Below, in pieces: positions 1 through 6,405 of a stretch of DNA of 11,587 bases. Both the position numbers and the translations under genes were made by a program. Position 1 is the first letter of the stretch. Each line of letters begins with the position of its first letter. Source of the stretch: an uncultured Clostridia bacterium (GTDB lineage Bacteria > Bacillota > Clostridia > Christensenellales > Borkfalkiaceae); assembly GCA_946628865.1 (NCBI GenBank), contig CAMOXE010000002.1, forward strand, positions 1-11,587, read 5' to 3'. Under the pieces are notes generated by a model that did no database searches, had not been told where the DNA came from, and saw only the letters and a program-made list of their open reading frames with translations.

Positions 1-156
1 ATTTTTATTTATTTCATAATGACAACAAAATGCAAGCAATGCCCTGCCTTCCCAATCGCCAGGCCAGCCATAACTATCATTATCTTGAAAAATCTTTTCA
101 ATGGTATATTCTTCTTTACATAAACGGTTAAAATTCAATTTTATGTTATCAATCAT
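1..156 (-). CDS. N-terminus of a GH127-like (DUF1680-type) glycosidase, cut by the window edge
   Basis: An open frame of 52 codons starts with ATG at 156-154 and continues past base 1 without a stop. Residues about 29-42 read YGWPGDWEGRALLA, which resembles the GDWEGR..LA segment near the start of beta-L-arabinofuranosidase-like (GH127/DUF1680) proteins; that match is from memory of the family. Such enzymes release L-arabinose or related sugars, usually in the cytoplasm, and no signal peptide is visible here. A weak AGG lies about 8 bases before the ATG. The start codon overlaps the stop of the preceding reading frame in an ATGA arrangement, typical of translationally coupled operon genes. 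The catalytic part lies outside the window, so activity cannot be judged. Confidence 0.55.
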   Translation of the reverse strand, partial: MIDNIKLNFNRLCKEEYTIEKIFQDNDSYGWPGDWEGRALLAFCCHYEINKN

Positions 157-239
157 ATAAATAACCTGTATTTTGCATAGAAAGCATCTATTTTTATAGA
201 CACCCCCGCACTGTTAAAGATCTTAAATTCCAATGGTTT
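153..239 (-). pseudogene. 28-residue C-terminal remnant of an unidentified protein
   Basis: The frame reads KPLEFKIFNSAGVSIKIDAF then YAKYRLFI and a stop at 155-153. It is closed upstream by a TAA at 242-240 and has no start codon. Its stop overlaps the ATG of the next gene by the pattern ATGA, which is how intact neighbouring genes in an operon usually meet. I therefore read this as the genuine tail of a gene whose body has been lost or replaced at a junction near 240. The alternating hydrophobic pattern suggests the last strands of a beta-sandwich. I cannot assign a family. A chance open frame of this length is possible, but the overlap geometry argues for a real gene end. Confidence 0.4.
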
Positions 240-261
240 TTAATATATTCATTTAACCTTA

Positions 262-513
262 TTATTTTAATTTTTTTGAAGTCGCAAGAGCAATAAATCT
301 TTCACCCTTATCATTGCCCGCCGTATAATAGTGATATACTATTCCATCATTTTTAACGACATAAGGTTTGTGAGCATAAACGTTTTCCCACTGAAATTCA
401 GGTTTTATAAGCGGTTCTCCCTTCCAAACCGTCCAATCAATAAGATTATCCGAACAAGCAAAGGTGTTATAATTGACCTTATATATCCAATCAATTCTTT
501 GCCGAAATATTCC
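262..513 (-). pseudogene. C-terminal fragment of a GH43/GH32-like five-bladed glycosidase
   Basis: This frame is open from just after a TAA at 516-514 down to the stop at 264-262, which is followed by a second TAA. It has no start codon. It encodes NTFACSDNLIDWTVWKGEPL around 470-411, then YAHKPYVV, then YHYYTAGNDKG.RFIALATS near the end. The patterns 'SDNLIDWT', 'HKPYVVK..G..YHYY' and 'R.IALATSK' are typical of the repeated blades of GH43/GH32/GH68-like beta-propeller glycosidases and related GH130-type proteins. Only about the last 80 residues of a protein normally 300 residues or longer are present. It overlaps, in a different frame, the tail of the trehalase-like reading frame at 405-513. 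The natural join is therefore a recombination or assembly junction rather than a single-base frameshift within one gene. Confidence 0.55.
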
Positions 514-1229
514 TTAAAACGCGCATAATACTTTTCGTGCGTTTCCTTAATAAAAGCGTCGGTAACGGCGGGATTCAGAATATCCGTATTGGCAGGGCTT
601 ACGCGCAAGTAAATATTATGGTATTCGTTAACGCCGTCAACGTAATTTTCAACGCGACAAAATCCTTTTTTATCATCCGCAATGAACACTGCAAACGCTG
701 TTTTATCGAACTCTTCCACCGAGTATTCCAAAAATCTTGCGCGGAAATCTTCGTTTTCAAAAACTCTGCCGTGATGCCAATTATAATTTTGCATTATTTC
801 GGCATCGCTACCGTGCGCCCCGTAAGAATTAAGTCCGATTGCGTTTTTGCGTTTAGTCTGCCAGAAGTCGTATTCTTTTAATATTGTTCCGATATAATCT
901 TCAATAACGGATTTATCTCCCGTCCGCTCGTAATAATCATGAACCATGCGAGTGAAGAACGGAGGTTGCGATCTGTCTAAAATGTAATGCGCGTTAGGCA
1001 TAAATCCGAGGGCGTTAATAAATTTTGAGATATTATCAATGTTATTTCTTGCTTGTTCCGTATATCCGTCGAGAATAAGCCCGATATTTATAAAGTAGGT
1101 ATCCCAATAAAACATTTCGGTGTAATAATCGGTCGCGCACGGCGAAACATACGGGTGATCGATTTTTACGTCGCCCGCAAGTTCGCTTGCGGGGTGAAAA
1201 GTTTTTATCCAATTTCCTTTTATATACAA
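405..1229 (-). pseudogene. Trehalase-like (GH37) N-terminal third fused to an unrelated glycosidase piece
   Basis: Residues 1-154 resemble the first part of GH37 trehalase-like (alpha,alpha-hexosidase fold) proteins. The signature YYTEMFYWDTYF is at about 35-46, RSQPPFF at 86-92 and GLNSYG at 132-137. From about residue 155 the sequence changes to one typical of a different glycosidase type (see the separate entry), and from about residue 250 it is an out-of-frame tail. Normal GH37 proteins are roughly 430-550 residues long and carry a second signature (QWD.P.GW) with catalytic residues in the C-terminal half; these are absent, so trehalase-type activity is not expected. The start is a TTG at 1229-1227 with no clear ribosome binding site, 22 bases after the mannosidase stop. 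The same frame is open a few codons further upstream without an ATG, so the true 5' end may also be lost. No signal peptide is visible. Confidence 0.6.
488..766 (-). other. Internal segment of a large TIM-barrel glycosidase-like protein, embedded in the chimeric frame
   Basis: Residues about 155-248 of the chimeric reading frame run from FENEDFRARFLEYS to HEKYYARFKEYFGKELIG. The succession 'NPEFRARFL', then 'DILNPAV..AFIKETHEKYY..F..YFGK.I.G' resembles a region of large GH106/GH2-like glycosidases with jelly-roll domains, where it is normally followed by FTDEP carrying an acidic catalytic residue. Here the expected FTDEP is absent: the sequence switches to another gene at exactly that point. 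The assignment rests on remembered motifs only and is tentative. The piece has neither a start nor an end of its own. Confidence 0.4.
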
Positions 1230-1251
1230 TGAAATTTTATCTATAACTATA

Positions 1252-3660
1252 TTAAACCCAAAGTTCTTTTTCTTTTATTTTGCCGTTTTTAAGTTCAAAG
1301 GTTTTCACTTCGAACTTGCCGAATTTTGCTTTTGTTTTTACACCGAAAACGGTAAATTCCGTGCTTTCTTCTTGCTCGTTGTTGTTTATAAGCCTTAACG
1401 TATATCCGTCGCCATCGCGATAAAGCGATACGAGCGAAACCGCTTTGTTGTTTATTTCCACACCGCCCGAAAAATTGTATCCGTCGCCGTACGGAAAGAA
1501 ATTAAGAGAATAGTCGCCGTCCAAAAACTCTTGCGCGTTGTTTTCGAGTTCGGTAAGTTTGTTATATCCGAAGCGGAAAGAAAATTCGTGTCTGCCCTGC
1601 TCGATATAAGGCGTAAACCTGTCGCGGAACAAAATCGGGCGTTTATCTATCGGGTGAGCGCAATACGCAACGCCGCGAAGAAGAGTTGCGTACATAATGT
1701 TTTGCTCGCACGCGAACGAATACACGCCTTTGCTATAAAGCGTTATCACGTTCTCTCCTTCTTTTATACCCGTAAATCTTTGCGCGACGTATTCTTCACC
1801 GTCCTTCGTAAACGTTTCTTCACCGAACATAATCTGTCCAAAGAAATCGCCGTCAAGCGCAGTCGGAACTTTGATTTTCAACGCTTTTTCCTGCTCGTTC
1901 CACAAAACGCAATAGTTTACGTCTATATACGGTGCGTCTTTATAAATTCTGTAAGCCACCTTAACGAAAGACAAGCTGAGTTCGAAGAAACTTTCTATTT
2001 CGGTGAGAACATCGCCATCTTCCACGATATGAACGTTTTTCCTGCCCGCAAAAATACCGTTTTTACAGTCTGACAGTTTGAATTCCTTCGGGTTCGTTCC
2101 TATTCTGACCATATCCCAACCCCAAGGATCGGCGTTATCGTCAAACATAACGGGAGCGAACGCTCCGCCCGAAAGCAACTCTTTTCCGTCAATCTTATAA
2201 CTCTCCAAAAGTCCCGTTAATCGACATATACGCAGACTTTTGCATTTATCTTCATAAACAAAATCACCGTTTTCAACTCTTAACGAACGCTTCGGTTTTA
2301 TATCGAATTTTACGTCGATACGTTCAACCGAGAACGGACGAGCCGTAAATTTATAGGCAATTCTCTTTCTTCTGTCAAAGTTTATACTGCCTTCTTCGGC
2401 AACCGTTTGCGACGGTATTTGCTTGTCGCCGAGATACGCCGTGGCAACGTATTCTTCGGTGTCCGACGTCAAAGGTTTAGGTAATAATATCTCGGTTTCG
2501 GCGATAATTTCCCTTTCATACGGCTGACCGTTCCATATGAATATCGGGAACGTTTCGAGTTCGGCTTTTTTGTATTTAGTAACAATCGCCATAAATGCCG
2601 AATCGAATCCGCGTTGTAAAAGTTCGAGCGCGTATTCGCATTTGCGAAGCGAACTTATCTCTGCGCTTCTTACGATAGTTCCCGCCAAGCAATCGTGGAA
2701 TTCAAGGCAAGAAAGGGCTTTTATCGCTTCCGTAAACGCTTGCTCGTCCTTTTTATATAAACCTTTTTCTTCGGCGAAAGCGCAAAGTTTTTCGGTGGTA
2801 AACAACTTGCTTTCAAGCAAAGAATTCATTTGTTTTACGCGGCTCATCGAAGAATACGCGCCGCGAAAAATCGGTAACGATTTGTCTATCGTAAGCGCAG
2901 GGCTGACCGCCGCGATATATTTTTCGGGCGTGGAATGAATTACTTTGAAATCGGTGGTTTCTTCGCGGAATTTCTTAATATCTTCAAGGTCTTTTCTTGA
3001 ATTCATACCGCCGTGATTACCGACGCCCCACAATGCCAAAGCGTATTCATACCCAGCGTAATGGCTCATTTTTCGCTTTATTTCTTCAAGCGCAGTGCCG
3101 AAACCGCTCGTGTAAATATTTTCGTCGGTTGCTCTGGCGACTTTTACTTCGCTTCCGTCCACACCTTTCCATATAAATTCGTTTTCGGGAAGATGATAAT
3201 ATTCTTCCATCGGACGACAGATAATATATCCGTTAAACCCGCATTTTTTAAGAATCTGAACAAGTCCCACGCTATGTCCGAACCCATCGAAATTATACGC
3301 AGTGGTAGGCCTTGCGCCGAACTTTTCGACAAAATATTTCCTACCGAGTTCAATCTGCCGAACCATTGCTTCTCCGCAAGGCATATTTATGTCGGGTTGC
3401 AAATACCAACCGCCTGCAATAACCCACTTGCCTTGTTTTACGAGTTTTTGGATACGGGCGAACAATTCGGGATCGACATTTTCGATATACTCGTATAAAA
3501 TGCTTTCGTTATGGCAGAAAACGTAATCGTATTCGTCGCAAAAATCAGCGGCTTGTTTGAATGTGGAAACGGTTACGCCTAGACCTTCTTCCCAATCCCA
3601 TTGCCAGACAGGATCGATATGCGCGTTACAAATCAAATGTAATTCTTTAAGTTTTTTCAT
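1252..3660 (-). CDS. GH38 alpha-mannosidase
   Basis: The 802-residue protein should hydrolyse terminal non-reducing alpha-D-mannose residues, a retaining zinc-dependent GH38 reaction. It carries HIDPVW (His14, Asp16) at the N-terminus and NFDGFGHS with the probable nucleophile and zinc ligand Asp125. GVGNHGG follows at 212-218, and FHDCLAGT (His322, Asp323) matches the family HHD..(S/A)GT zinc-ligand segment. Residues about 1-250 form the catalytic alpha/beta domain, about 255-340 the helical middle domain, and the rest the large C-terminal beta domains. Length and architecture fit bacterial cytoplasmic GH38 enzymes, and there is no signal peptide. The start is fixed because HIDPVW normally lies close to the N-terminus. 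Unusually, no ribosome binding site precedes the ATG and a GC-rich hairpin ends 12 bases before it. It probably processes imported mannosides supplied by the ABC system in this window. Confidence 0.93.
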   Translation of the reverse strand: MKKLKELHLICNAHIDPVWQWDWEEGLGVTVSTFKQAADFCDEYDYVFCHNESILYEYIENVDPELFARIQKLVKQGKWVIAGGWYLQPDINMPCGEAMVRQIELGRKYFVEKFGARPTTAYNFDGFGHSVGLVQILKKCGFNGYIICRPMEEYYHLPENEFIWKGVDGSEVKVARATDENIYTSGFGTALEEIKRKMSHYAGYEYALALWGVGNHGGMNSRKDLEDIKKFREETTDFKVIHSTPEKYIAAVSPALTIDKSLPIFRGAYSSMSRVKQMNSLLESKLFTTEKLCAFAEEKGLYKKDEQAFTEAIKALSCLEFHDCLAGTIVRSAEISSLRKCEYALELLQRGFDSAFMAIVTKYKKAELETFPIFIWNGQPYEREIIAETEILLPKPLTSDTEEYVATAYLGDKQIPSQTVAEEGSINFDRRKRIAYKFTARPFSVERIDVKFDIKPKRSLRVENGDFVYEDKCKSLRICRLTGLLESYKIDGKELLSGGAFAPVMFDDNADPWGWDMVRIGTNPKEFKLSDCKNGIFAGRKNVHIVEDGDVLTEIESFFELSLSFVKVAYRIYKDAPYIDVNYCVLWNEQEKALKIKVPTALDGDFFGQIMFGEETFTKDGEEYVAQRFTGIKEGENVITLYSKGVYSFACEQNIMYATLLRGVAYCAHPIDKRPILFRDRFTPYIEQGRHEFSFRFGYNKLTELENNAQEFLDGDYSLNFFPYGDGYNFSGGVEINNKAVSLVSLYRDGDGYTLRLINNNEQEESTEFTVFGVKTKAKFGKFEVKTFELKNGKIKEKELWV

Positions 3661-3664
3661 AGTT

Positions 3665-3698
3665 AAAAATTTGGGCGGAGCCGAAAACAGCCCCGCCC
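3665..3698 (-). terminator. Terminator-like GC-rich hairpin directly before the mannosidase gene
   Basis: On the minus-strand RNA, GGGCGGGGC (3698-3690) pairs with GCUCCGCCC (3681-3673) over 9 pairs including one G-U, with an 8-base loop. It is followed by AAAUUUUU at 3672-3665. The fold has the shape of a rho-independent terminator for the lipoprotein gene that ends at 3711. The U-run is short and separated from the stem by AAA, so termination is probably incomplete. The stem lies only 12 bases from the mannosidase start codon, so it may also limit translation initiation there. Confidence 0.65.
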
Positions 3699-3710
3699 CT
3701 GTAAGTCTTT

Positions 3711-6092
3711 TTATTTAACGGTTATACTTTCGATAGTAATTGCGGAAGCATTTTTGAAGTTCATACGAAGACCGTAAATATCCTGAACGGCTTTAATCGT
3801 TACGGTATGAGTCCCATCGCCTTTAATGTCTGTATCGCCTGCGACGTTACCGTCTTTTTCAAGAAGGCTTGCAATTGTCTCTCCGTTGGCGTTCGTGCCG
3901 TAAACCCAAGCGTCTCCATCGGTATTACCGAGCGTAATCGTAATGGTCTGACCTTTCATTATAAACATATTCAAACGAATTTGCTGTGAGCCGGCTTCCT
4001 GCACGGGAACCACAAGATTACCGTCGGATATGGTTAATTCTCCGCCGAATGTCGTAAACCATTTTAAGTCAATCGTGGAGTTAAACTCAAGCGAACCGCC
4101 GAATTCATCGATTTTGATATTTTCAATCACTACTTCGGCTGCGTTTTTCAAATTGAATCTTATACCGCGAGTTTGCTTTTTAACGATAAGCGTAATGGTA
4201 TGAGTTCCGTTTCCTTTAATATCCGCATCGCCGACGTTTACGCCGTCCTTAAGGAAATAGAATGCGTCTAAATCCATATTATTGTTAACGCCGTAAGCAA
4301 ACGAATCTTCGGCAATGTTGCCGAGCGTTATGGTAATTGCGGTACCGGGTAACAGGTTCCTTACAAAGTTTACGCCTTGCGTTTCACCGGTCGGAATAAC
4401 AAGTTTACCATTTTCGATTTTCAACGCCGCGCCGCTTGAAATGAACCATTTCAAATCGTCTTCGGTAGCAAAATTATACTCGTTACGAGCAGAATAAACT
4501 TGCATCTTTTCGATAACGTGCGTTCCGTGGAAGTCCATATAAAGACCGTTAGGTAAATCGTTCTGAACAACAAGCGTTACGGTATGCAAATCCATAGCAC
4601 CTATAGACATTGCCTCCTCGACCTTCGCCCTGCCGTTTTCGATTTTTGCAAAAGCGTTGATTTCCGCACCGTTAGTCGCAGTGTTTCCGTAAATATAGAA
4701 ATATCCATCGCCTTCGGTAGCCTGAAGAGTTATTTCGATAAGGTCACCCGCTTTGAACGCTCTGCTTACTCTTACAACGTTACCGGTCTGCTTAACGAAT
4801 TTCAGTTTGCCGTTTTCGATAGAAGCATCGCAATTGTCGGCTTTGAATATATCTTTATCCTCGGCATCCGCAAAAGTCCATACAGAACCCGATTTATATT
4901 CAGCCGTAACAGCCTCGGATGCTGCATATTCACCATCGACTGCATTAACGACAACGCTTACAACATAATCTTTTTCGGCTGCATATGCAAGCGTAGAAAG
5001 GTCGATAGAGGGTGCATCGGCTTGAGCAACCAATTCGGCATCGAGTTTAATATTTTCTTCGTTTCCTTTTCTGTAAACGGTTACGCTATAACCCGCAGTT
5101 GCGCCTTCAACGGCGTCCCAAGTTGCAACCATACCGTTTACGGTAAGGTTTTCAACTTCGCCTATAGCGGGAAGAGATTGAGTAAATTTAATTTCGGCAA
5201 CGTCGCCCTGTCTAAAATCGTCGGTTGCAACGCCGTAAACTTTAAGCGTGTATTCCTGCCCTTTAATCGCATCCGTTCTGTCGATTTCAAGCGTGGCGGT
5301 ACCTGCCGCAATATCATATTCCTTAACAAGATCTGTGCCTTTGTAAAGTTGCACTTTATAACCTGCGGTTGCTCTTGTATCGGCAGTCCAAGTAACGGAA
5401 GTGCCAGCCGCTGTAGCGGTTGCTTCAAGCGTCGGCTTTAAGATTTTGCCTTTTACAACCCAGTCGATAGTTGCAACAGCCGATTCAAGGTTGTTGTCGG
5501 TAGCAATCGCTTTTACTTCAATAACGTAAGTTAATGTTTCGGTTTGCGCGTTAACGAGTTCATTCGCCGTTTCGGTCAAGAATTCCGCCACAGGAACGGT
5601 AGTTGCGGGAAGAACTTCGATATTCGTTTCTTTATTGTAAATTCTTACCGAATAACCGTTAGTTGCGCCTTCTACAGCAGTCCAAGTCACGTTGTCGCCG
5701 TCTTTTGCAAGATCAGCGGGCGTAGCGAGCGCGGTTTTAGCAATCGAGAACTTATAGGTCGCTTCGTCGGACGCTTCTTTTCCGCTTACGGCATTAACTT
5801 TAACCGTTACGGTATATTCGCCTGCGGCAAGTTTCTTGTCTTTAAGTTCGATTTTCGTTTCTTTAAGCGACTTATTTTCATAAACCGCAGTTTTATCTGC
5901 CGCAGTCACTTTCGCATTATAACTTTCTGCTCCGTCAACCGCATTGAACGAAACCGTTACCGTTGTTTCGTCAAACTTGAAACCAGAAGGTTTCGAGAAC
6001 TTTTCCGTTTCGTCGTCAAGACACGCCGCAAAACTTACAGCACAGCAGCATACCAAAATGAACGACAAAATCAATTTGCCTAATTTTTTCAT
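3711..6092 (-). CDS. Secreted lipoprotein with four FN3-like and three carbohydrate-binding-like modules
   Basis: The 793-residue protein begins with a lipoprotein signal peptide (MKKLGKLILS...) and a lipobox ending SFAAC, with Cys24 as the lipidated residue. Four fibronectin-III-like modules follow at about 34-117, 121-214, 218-304 and 309-400, each with the 'W.AV.GA..GYSV..Y' type core (for example TWTAVEGATNGYSVRIY at 136-152). The C-terminal half holds three related beta-rich modules at about 403-534, 537-663 and 667-793. The last two share 'DLKWF', 'ITITLGN' and 'D.DIKG.GTHT.TI'. These resemble jelly-roll carbohydrate-binding modules, but I do not recognise the family. No catalytic domain is seen, so a surface glycan-binding or adhesive role is inferred. 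The start is supported by AAGGAG seven bases upstream. A terminator-like hairpin follows the gene. Confidence 0.85.
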   Translation of the reverse strand: MKKLGKLILSFILVCCCAVSFAACLDDETEKFSKPSGFKFDETTVTVSFNAVDGAESYNAKVTAADKTAVYENKSLKETKIELKDKKLAAGEYTVTVKVNAVSGKEASDEATYKFSIAKTALATPADLAKDGDNVTWTAVEGATNGYSVRIYNKETNIEVLPATTVPVAEFLTETANELVNAQTETLTYVIEVKAIATDNNLESAVATIDWVVKGKILKPTLEATATAAGTSVTWTADTRATAGYKVQLYKGTDLVKEYDIAAGTATLEIDRTDAIKGQEYTLKVYGVATDDFRQGDVAEIKFTQSLPAIGEVENLTVNGMVATWDAVEGATAGYSVTVYRKGNEENIKLDAELVAQADAPSIDLSTLAYAAEKDYVVSVVVNAVDGEYAASEAVTAEYKSGSVWTFADAEDKDIFKADNCDASIENGKLKFVKQTGNVVRVSRAFKAGDLIEITLQATEGDGYFYIYGNTATNGAEINAFAKIENGRAKVEEAMSIGAMDLHTVTLVVQNDLPNGLYMDFHGTHVIEKMQVYSARNEYNFATEDDLKWFISSGAALKIENGKLVIPTGETQGVNFVRNLLPGTAITITLGNIAEDSFAYGVNNNMDLDAFYFLKDGVNVGDADIKGNGTHTITLIVKKQTRGIRFNLKNAAEVVIENIKIDEFGGSLEFNSTIDLKWFTTFGGELTISDGNLVVPVQEAGSQQIRLNMFIMKGQTITITLGNTDGDAWVYGTNANGETIASLLEKDGNVAGDTDIKGDGTHTVTIKAVQDIYGLRMNFKNASAITIESITVK
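3714..4886 (-). repeat. Three related beta-rich modules in the C-terminal half of the FN3 lipoprotein
   Basis: Modules of about 125-132 codons begin near 4886, 4484 and 4094. The second and third are clearly alike in protein and recognisably so in DNA: the stretches at about 3801-3860 and 4193-4250 share a run encoding GTHT preceded by a DIKG-type sequence. The first module is more divergent, with TVTLVVQ..L..GLYMDF..THVIEKMQV at 504-532 matching ITLIVKKQTRGIRFNLKNAAEVVIENIKI at 633-661 in layout. This indicates stepwise internal duplication. Confidence 0.7.
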
Positions 6093-6115
6093 CTTTTCAC
6101 TCCTTATGAAAATTT

Positions 6116-6397
6116 TTATTTGAGCGGTATAATAAACACACCTTCACCCGCCGCAATCGAAATTGTTGAAGCGTCAAAAATGTTTACTATACTCCTAACT
6201 CCGTTTTTTATGACCATACATCCTCTGTATTCGTTTCCGAACGAAAGGTTTACAGTCGTTGTTTTACCCAATGTCGGATTATCCGCACCAGTAAGCATAT
6301 AGCCGTAATTTCCGTTAATATCTTTGAATGTGCCTATTAAAAGAGCATTATCGGAAGTCGCAGTTTCAATCGCACCTTTTCCCGTTAAAGCAGAAAA
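6116..6397 (-). pseudogene. Truncated second copy of the C-terminal domain of the neighbouring TIM-barrel lipoprotein
   Basis: The frame is open from just after a TAA at 6400-6398 to a TAA at 6118-6116. It encodes about 93 residues and lacks a proper start, although an internal ATG at 6298 exists. It aligns along its length with the last ~90 residues of the upstream protein: SDNALLIGTFKDINGNYGYM against SDEDVLLGSFEDEDGNKGFM, MLTGADNP against MLTNASNP, and AAGEGVFIIPLK against DAGEGKFLIPLK. The signal peptide and the whole barrel domain are missing. It lies immediately after the stop of its paralogue, with the orphan AGGAG in between. I read it as the tail of a former tandem duplicate whose first ~330 codons were deleted. 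Translation from the internal ATG as a small cytoplasmic peptide is possible but lacks a good ribosome binding site. Confidence 0.75.
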
Positions 6398-6400
6398 TTA

Positions 6401-6405
6401 CTCCT
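6401..6405 (-). promoter_or_regulatory. Orphan ribosome binding site (AGGAG) without a start codon
   Basis: AGGAG overlaps the TAG stop of the TIM-barrel lipoprotein gene and is followed by TAATTTTCTG. The intact paralogue is preceded by GGAGTAACAT and then ATG, so GGAGTAA is shared. The deletion that removed the second copy's N-terminus therefore seems to begin just after its Shine-Dalgarno sequence. Confidence 0.5.

Noticed and set aside
209..219. An 11-base word CACTGTTAAAG shared with 10508-10518
   Set aside because: Several 11-base matches are expected by chance in a window this size, and the contexts are unrelated.
1531..2073. A 180-codon plus-strand open frame opposite GH38
   Set aside because: It lies inside a well-supported catalytic gene and shows no domain or start signal.
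4584..5441. A 285-codon plus-strand open frame opposite the FN3 lipoprotein
   Set aside because: It mirrors the repeated coding pattern of the minus-strand gene, has no recognisable domain, no clear ribosome binding site and Cys/Phe/Arg-rich low-quality composition.
5544..6083. A 179-codon plus-strand open frame opposite the N-terminus of the FN3 lipoprotein
   Set aside because: It is an antisense shadow of the FN3-module coding sequence with biased Phe/Arg composition.
6116..6298. A standalone small gene starting at ATG 6298
   Set aside because: Homology to the neighbouring protein continues upstream of this ATG to about 6397, so the ATG is internal; kept as a pseudogene with the small-protein option noted.
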